Below, one piece after another: positions 7,413-9,857 of a stretch of 9,857 bases of DNA. The number at the start of each line of letters is the position of its first letter. The stretch's first letter is position 1. A program made the position numbers and the translations under genes. Origin of the DNA: a bacterium (GTDB taxonomy: Bacteria; Planctomycetota; JACOTG01; JAUIME01); the NCBI GenBank assembly GCA_030433195.1, contig JAUIME010000131.1, positions 1 to 9,857 of the forward strand, given 5' to 3'. The notes beneath the pieces were generated by a model. That model was not told the DNA's origin, did not search any database, and worked only from the letters and a program-made list of their open reading frames with translations.

Positions 7413-7692
7413 ATTCGAGACGTCGTCGAATGCGAGTTCGGGCTCTTGATGCCCCATAGCGCTCTTTCGCACGAACGAAATCCGCTGAGACGGCGAGGAT
7501 TCAGTACCCGCAGGTGCTTCCAACGCAAGCCGCGGGCCCAGATGGATGCGGCTTTCTGTAGCGGCCGGAGACCGATTCCAGTTCGCGCCCGTTTCTCACC
7601 GGCCTGTTCGAGTGCGGCATGCGCAATTGCGACCGCGATGTGAATATCGCCGCAGACGTGCGCTACGGGGACGCTTCGCTACTTCTCGTCGT

Positions 7693-7721
7693 TTGAGTCG
7701 CGACGCGGTGTCGTGTAGGCT
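7693..7721 (+). promoter_or_regulatory. Promoter-like boxes upstream of the esterase-like gene
   Basis: TTGAGT (7693-7698) and TAGGCT (7716-7721) are separated by exactly 17 bp, about 57 bp before the ATG at 7779. The hexamers match the sigma-70 consensus at 4/6 and 3/6 positions, which is weak in GC-rich DNA. Confidence 0.25.
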
Positions 7722-7778
7722 CGACGACGGGTTCGATGCGCGATCGATTTCGCCGGGCTGCCCTTCGAGGACCAGATC

Positions 7779-9152
7779 ATGAGAGCTGCTTTCACAGTTC
7801 GAGTCGCTTCGCCTGTGCGCTGGTGGCCGCTTTTCATCGCGATCTTGGCCACGTGCGGGGACTGTGGGGAACCGAGTCCGAGCGCCGAGCAGAGCTTCGT
7901 CGACTGGGCGGGGGAACGGGCCGTTCGGTTCGAGACGCTCGATTGGCGCGCGATCGACCCGGATCGATTGGGCGTTCTCGACGAGGCGCTCGAGGGCAAG
8001 CGGTTCGTCTACCTCGGGGAGTCCGATCACTTCATGGACGAGAAGAACGACTTCCGCATGATCCTGATCCGCTACCTCGCGACGAAGGGATTTCGCTCCA
8101 TTGGCATGGAGATGGGGATGTCCGATGCGCGCCGAATGGACCGCTACGTCGCGACGGGCGACGAGTCGTGGCTCGACCGCGTCGCGCTCTACGGGTACGA
8201 CGGGGACCAGCGCGAGGATCGCGACGACTCGGTCGAGGGTTGGACCGATCACCGGCACGCGGAGTTCGAAAAGCAGGTGACTTCGGGGAGTCGCTGGTGT
8301 CTGAGGCAGATCCGAGAGATGAACGAGCGTCTGCCGGAGTCCGAGCCGCCCCTGCGATGGTTCGGTTACGACGTGAGCATGAAGCCGGGCGGAGGGTACG
8401 CCGATGTTCGGGAGATGCTCGCGAGTGGTGACGAAGAGGCGCCGTTCGTGCAGGTCATTCTGAAGAAGCTCGCGCGCGTGCCTGGGGAGTCCCGGATCGC
8501 CGAGTGTGAGCGCCTTCTCGACCTCGCGGATTTCCTCGACGAGGAGGCTGTCGTGGCGCGCGACGCGCTCGGTGCTTCGCGCACCTCCGAGCTGAAACGG
8601 ATGATTCGCTGCATGGCGCAGGGACTCTCCTTCGTCGACGCGTTGAAGAAACCGATCGGATCCGACGAGCGAAGGAAGGGACTCGTTCGACGGGAGAACG
8701 TGATGATCCGACAGCTCGACGAGATCGTCGCGGCGGCCGACGAGAACGAGAAGTTCATTCTCCTCGGACACGCCATGCACCTCTCCAAGGACTCGACGAC
8801 GATCTCGAGTCCCGGTTTCGAGATGTGGCCGTCGGTCGGCAGCCATGTCGCGCGGAAGTACCCGGGTGAGGTCTATGCGATTTGGATGCTCGCGGATCAC
8901 GGACGTCACGGGAATCCCCGCGCACGCGATCCGGTGGAGGCGTTCCCGAGTCTGCCCGGAACGGTCGAGAGCCTGCTAGCCCGAATCGCCCCCGCGCTGC
9001 TTCTCCCGCTCCACTCTGGCGACCCTCGCGAGTCCTATCTCGCGGCGAGCCGCCCCGTGCGGTTCATGACCCACCGCGGCAATGCCGTTCTCTCGTCCGA
9101 AATCGACGCGATCTTCTTCGTGTCCGAGGTGCGCGAGTGCCGAATGCGCTGA
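7779..9152 (+). CDS. Exported erythromycin-esterase-superfamily protein
   Basis: A 457-residue protein of the erythromycin esterase (EreA/EreB-like) hydrolase superfamily. Start: ATG with GAGGA 7 nt upstream (7767-7771). Residues 1 to about 26 form a signal or anchor sequence (basic start, then WWPLFIAILATC). The cysteines that follow could allow lipidation, but LATC is a poor lipobox. Family marks: VYLGESDHF (77-85) corresponds to the LGExxHG block and supplies E81 and H84; R93 sits at the same spacing from that His as in EreB (Glu43/His46/Arg55 as I recall); E111 lies in GMEMG; and a later His pair sits in LLGHAMHLSKD (328-338), preceded by the helix ENVMIRQLDEIV. The likely catalytic set is thus retained. 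Family members open macrolide lactone rings, but many are of unknown substrate, and nothing around this gene suggests a resistance island. A host function acting in the periplasm is as likely as drug inactivation. Its stop is 2 bp from that of the convergent SGNH gene. Confidence 0.82.
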   Translation: MRAAFTVRVASPVRWWPLFIAILATCGDCGEPSPSAEQSFVDWAGERAVRFETLDWRAIDPDRLGVLDEALEGKRFVYLGESDHFMDEKNDFRMILIRYLATKGFRSIGMEMGMSDARRMDRYVATGDESWLDRVALYGYDGDQREDRDDSVEGWTDHRHAEFEKQVTSGSRWCLRQIREMNERLPESEPPLRWFGYDVSMKPGGGYADVREMLASGDEEAPFVQVILKKLARVPGESRIAECERLLDLADFLDEEAVVARDALGASRTSELKRMIRCMAQGLSFVDALKKPIGSDERRKGLVRRENVMIRQLDEIVAAADENEKFILLGHAMHLSKDSTTISSPGFEMWPSVGSHVARKYPGEVYAIWMLADHGRHGNPRARDPVEAFPSLPGTVESLLARIAPALLLPLHSGDPRESYLAASRPVRFMTHRGNAVLSSEIDAIFFVSEVRECRMR

Positions 9153-9154
9153 GG

Positions 9155-9857
9155 TCAGCGCGTGAAGATCGGCTCGAGCGCCTCGGCGAGGATCCGCGAA
9201 TAGTGGGCTTTGCCCTTCTTGTTGAGATGGACGCCGTCGAGGAAGTGCTCGGGGCGGATTCGCGGATCGTAGCTGAAGTCGAGATGAGGCACGCCGCGAG
9301 CTTCGAGGTAGGCCTCGAGTTCGCGCGCGTAGCGAAGGTAGTGCTCGGGCTCTTCGTGGGGCATCAGAATGTGCAGCATCATCGGATTCTTCACGAAGAC
9401 GAGCCCGACGTCGTTCGTGTGTGCGAGGTCGATGAGATGGGGTAGGTACGACGTTTCGACTTCGGCGGCGAAGTCGTGTCGATCCTTCCATCGTTCGAGG
9501 GAGTTCGCGACGTGGATTCCCATGATGTGGTCGCGGTCGGATCCGCGGGGGCGCAGCGCCTTGCGGGCGAGCTTGTTCGTCGAGTCTCCGAACCAGGAGG
9601 TCACCGTGTCGCGGACTCCTTCTTCGATCGCGGTGCGGTGACGGTGGCGGTCGTGGTAGACGGGCCATCGGCGTCGAATTGCAGCTTCGAAGGGCGGCAA
9701 GACACGGTCGTAGGTGAGCTCCTCGAGAAGGGGTTCGTCCTCGCCGGCCACGAGACGGATGTCTTCGGCGAAGTTGTCTTGCGTGTTGGCGGTGGGGTCG
9801 GTGAGGAAGTAATCGCGGTAGACGATCACGAGCCACTTCGGGCGGGGCTCGGCTGCC
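9155..9857 (-). CDS. SGNH/GDSL-hydrolase-like protein, C-terminal part (5' end beyond the window)
   Basis: There are 233 codons visible, open through the right edge, ending in TGA at 9157-9155. The GTG at 9829 is not the start, because the codons before it continue a beta-strand (PRPKWLVIVYRDYF). Near the C-terminus DGVHLNKKG gives the D-x-x-H of SGNH block V (D207 and H210 of the visible residues), preceded by a strand LVFVKNP (about 155) and a helix ELEAYLEARGVPHLD, the usual order of the alpha/beta/alpha fold. The block I Ser (GDS-type) would be upstream and cannot be checked. Proteins of this build are often found near MBOAT O-acyltransferases and act in acyl transfer to, or removal from, envelope glycans. 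That link is inference, as the upstream gene is outside the window. No signal peptide can be assessed. Confidence 0.68.
   Translation of the reverse strand, partial: AAEPRPKWLVIVYRDYFLTDPTANTQDNFAEDIRLVAGEDEPLLEELTYDRVLPPFEAAIRRRWPVYHDRHRHRTAIEEGVRDTVTSWFGDSTNKLARKALRPRGSDRDHIMGIHVANSLERWKDRHDFAAEVETSYLPHLIDLAHTNDVGLVFVKNPMMLHILMPHEEPEHYLRYARELEAYLEARGVPHLDFSYDPRIRPEHFLDGVHLNKKGKAHYSRILAEALEPIFTR

Larger units (their letters stand above)
7344..7778. other. Divergent intergenic region between nifJ and the esterase-like gene
   Basis: There are 435 bp without a credible gene. The short open frames in it start with GTG or have odd composition (rich in Arg, Ser, Cys) and show no family motif. Besides the repeats at 7376-7412 and the promoter-like boxes at 7693-7721, it holds one 7-bp inverted repeat, AAGCCGC at 7527-7533 and GCGGCTT at 7548-7554, with a 14-nt loop. 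Promoters for both flanking genes must lie here or in part here. I see no riboswitch or tRNA-like fold by eye. Confidence 0.5.

Noticed and set aside
7404..7643. 79-codon plus-strand open frame in the nifJ upstream region
   Set aside because: It has a GTG start with no convincing ribosome binding site, Arg/Ser/Cys-rich composition and no domain signal.
7846..7866. Lipoprotein signal (Cys after the hydrophobic segment of the esterase-like protein)
   Set aside because: LATC and GDC are poor matches to the lipobox; kept only as a possibility, with a plain signal or anchor segment preferred.
7596..8909. Minus-strand open frame of 437 codons opposite the esterase-like gene
   Set aside because: Shadow of the plus-strand gene, which has a ribosome binding site, an export signal and clear superfamily motifs.

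Overview
GC-rich bacterial chromosomal window with tightly packed genes on both strands. There are five protein-coding genes, two of them cut by the window edges (FG-GAP at the left, SGNH at the right), and a sixth, long gene for pyruvate:ferredoxin oxidoreductase (PFOR/NifJ) that fills the centre. I see no tRNA, rRNA, CRISPR array, transposase or phage gene. The PFOR points to anaerobic or facultative metabolism. The secreted FG-GAP and alpha/alpha-toroid proteins are of kinds common in environmental Planctomycetota, Myxococcota and FCB-group lineages. I cannot fix the phylum from the sequence alone.

Left part (1-2385): the 3' end of a plus-strand gene for a secreted FG-GAP (integrin-alpha-like beta-propeller) protein runs tail-to-tail into a minus-strand gene for an exported alpha/alpha-toroid protein with prenyltransferase/squalene-cyclase-like QW repeats. 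A strong perfect hairpin lies in the gap between the two stop codons and probably ends both transcripts.

Centre (2594-7343): a two-gene minus-strand operon. nifJ encodes a complete single-chain PFOR with all TPP and [4Fe-4S] ligands visible. It is followed, with only 4 nt between stop and start, by a dihydroorotate dehydrogenase-like flavoprotein whose ribosome binding site overlaps the nifJ stop codon. This pairing recurs in other bacteria, and the role of the flavoprotein is, as far as I know, not established. It is the best candidate here for an under-described system.

Right part (7344-9857): a 435-bp divergent intergenic region with short direct and inverted repeats separates nifJ from a plus-strand gene for an exported erythromycin-esterase-superfamily protein that keeps the catalytic residues. 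That gene converges, with 2 bp between stops, on the C-terminal part of a minus-strand gene for an SGNH-hydrolase-like protein that continues beyond the right edge. Apart from the nifJ pair, the neighbours do not form an obvious pathway. The window reads as ordinary chromosome with some poorly characterised exported enzymes.
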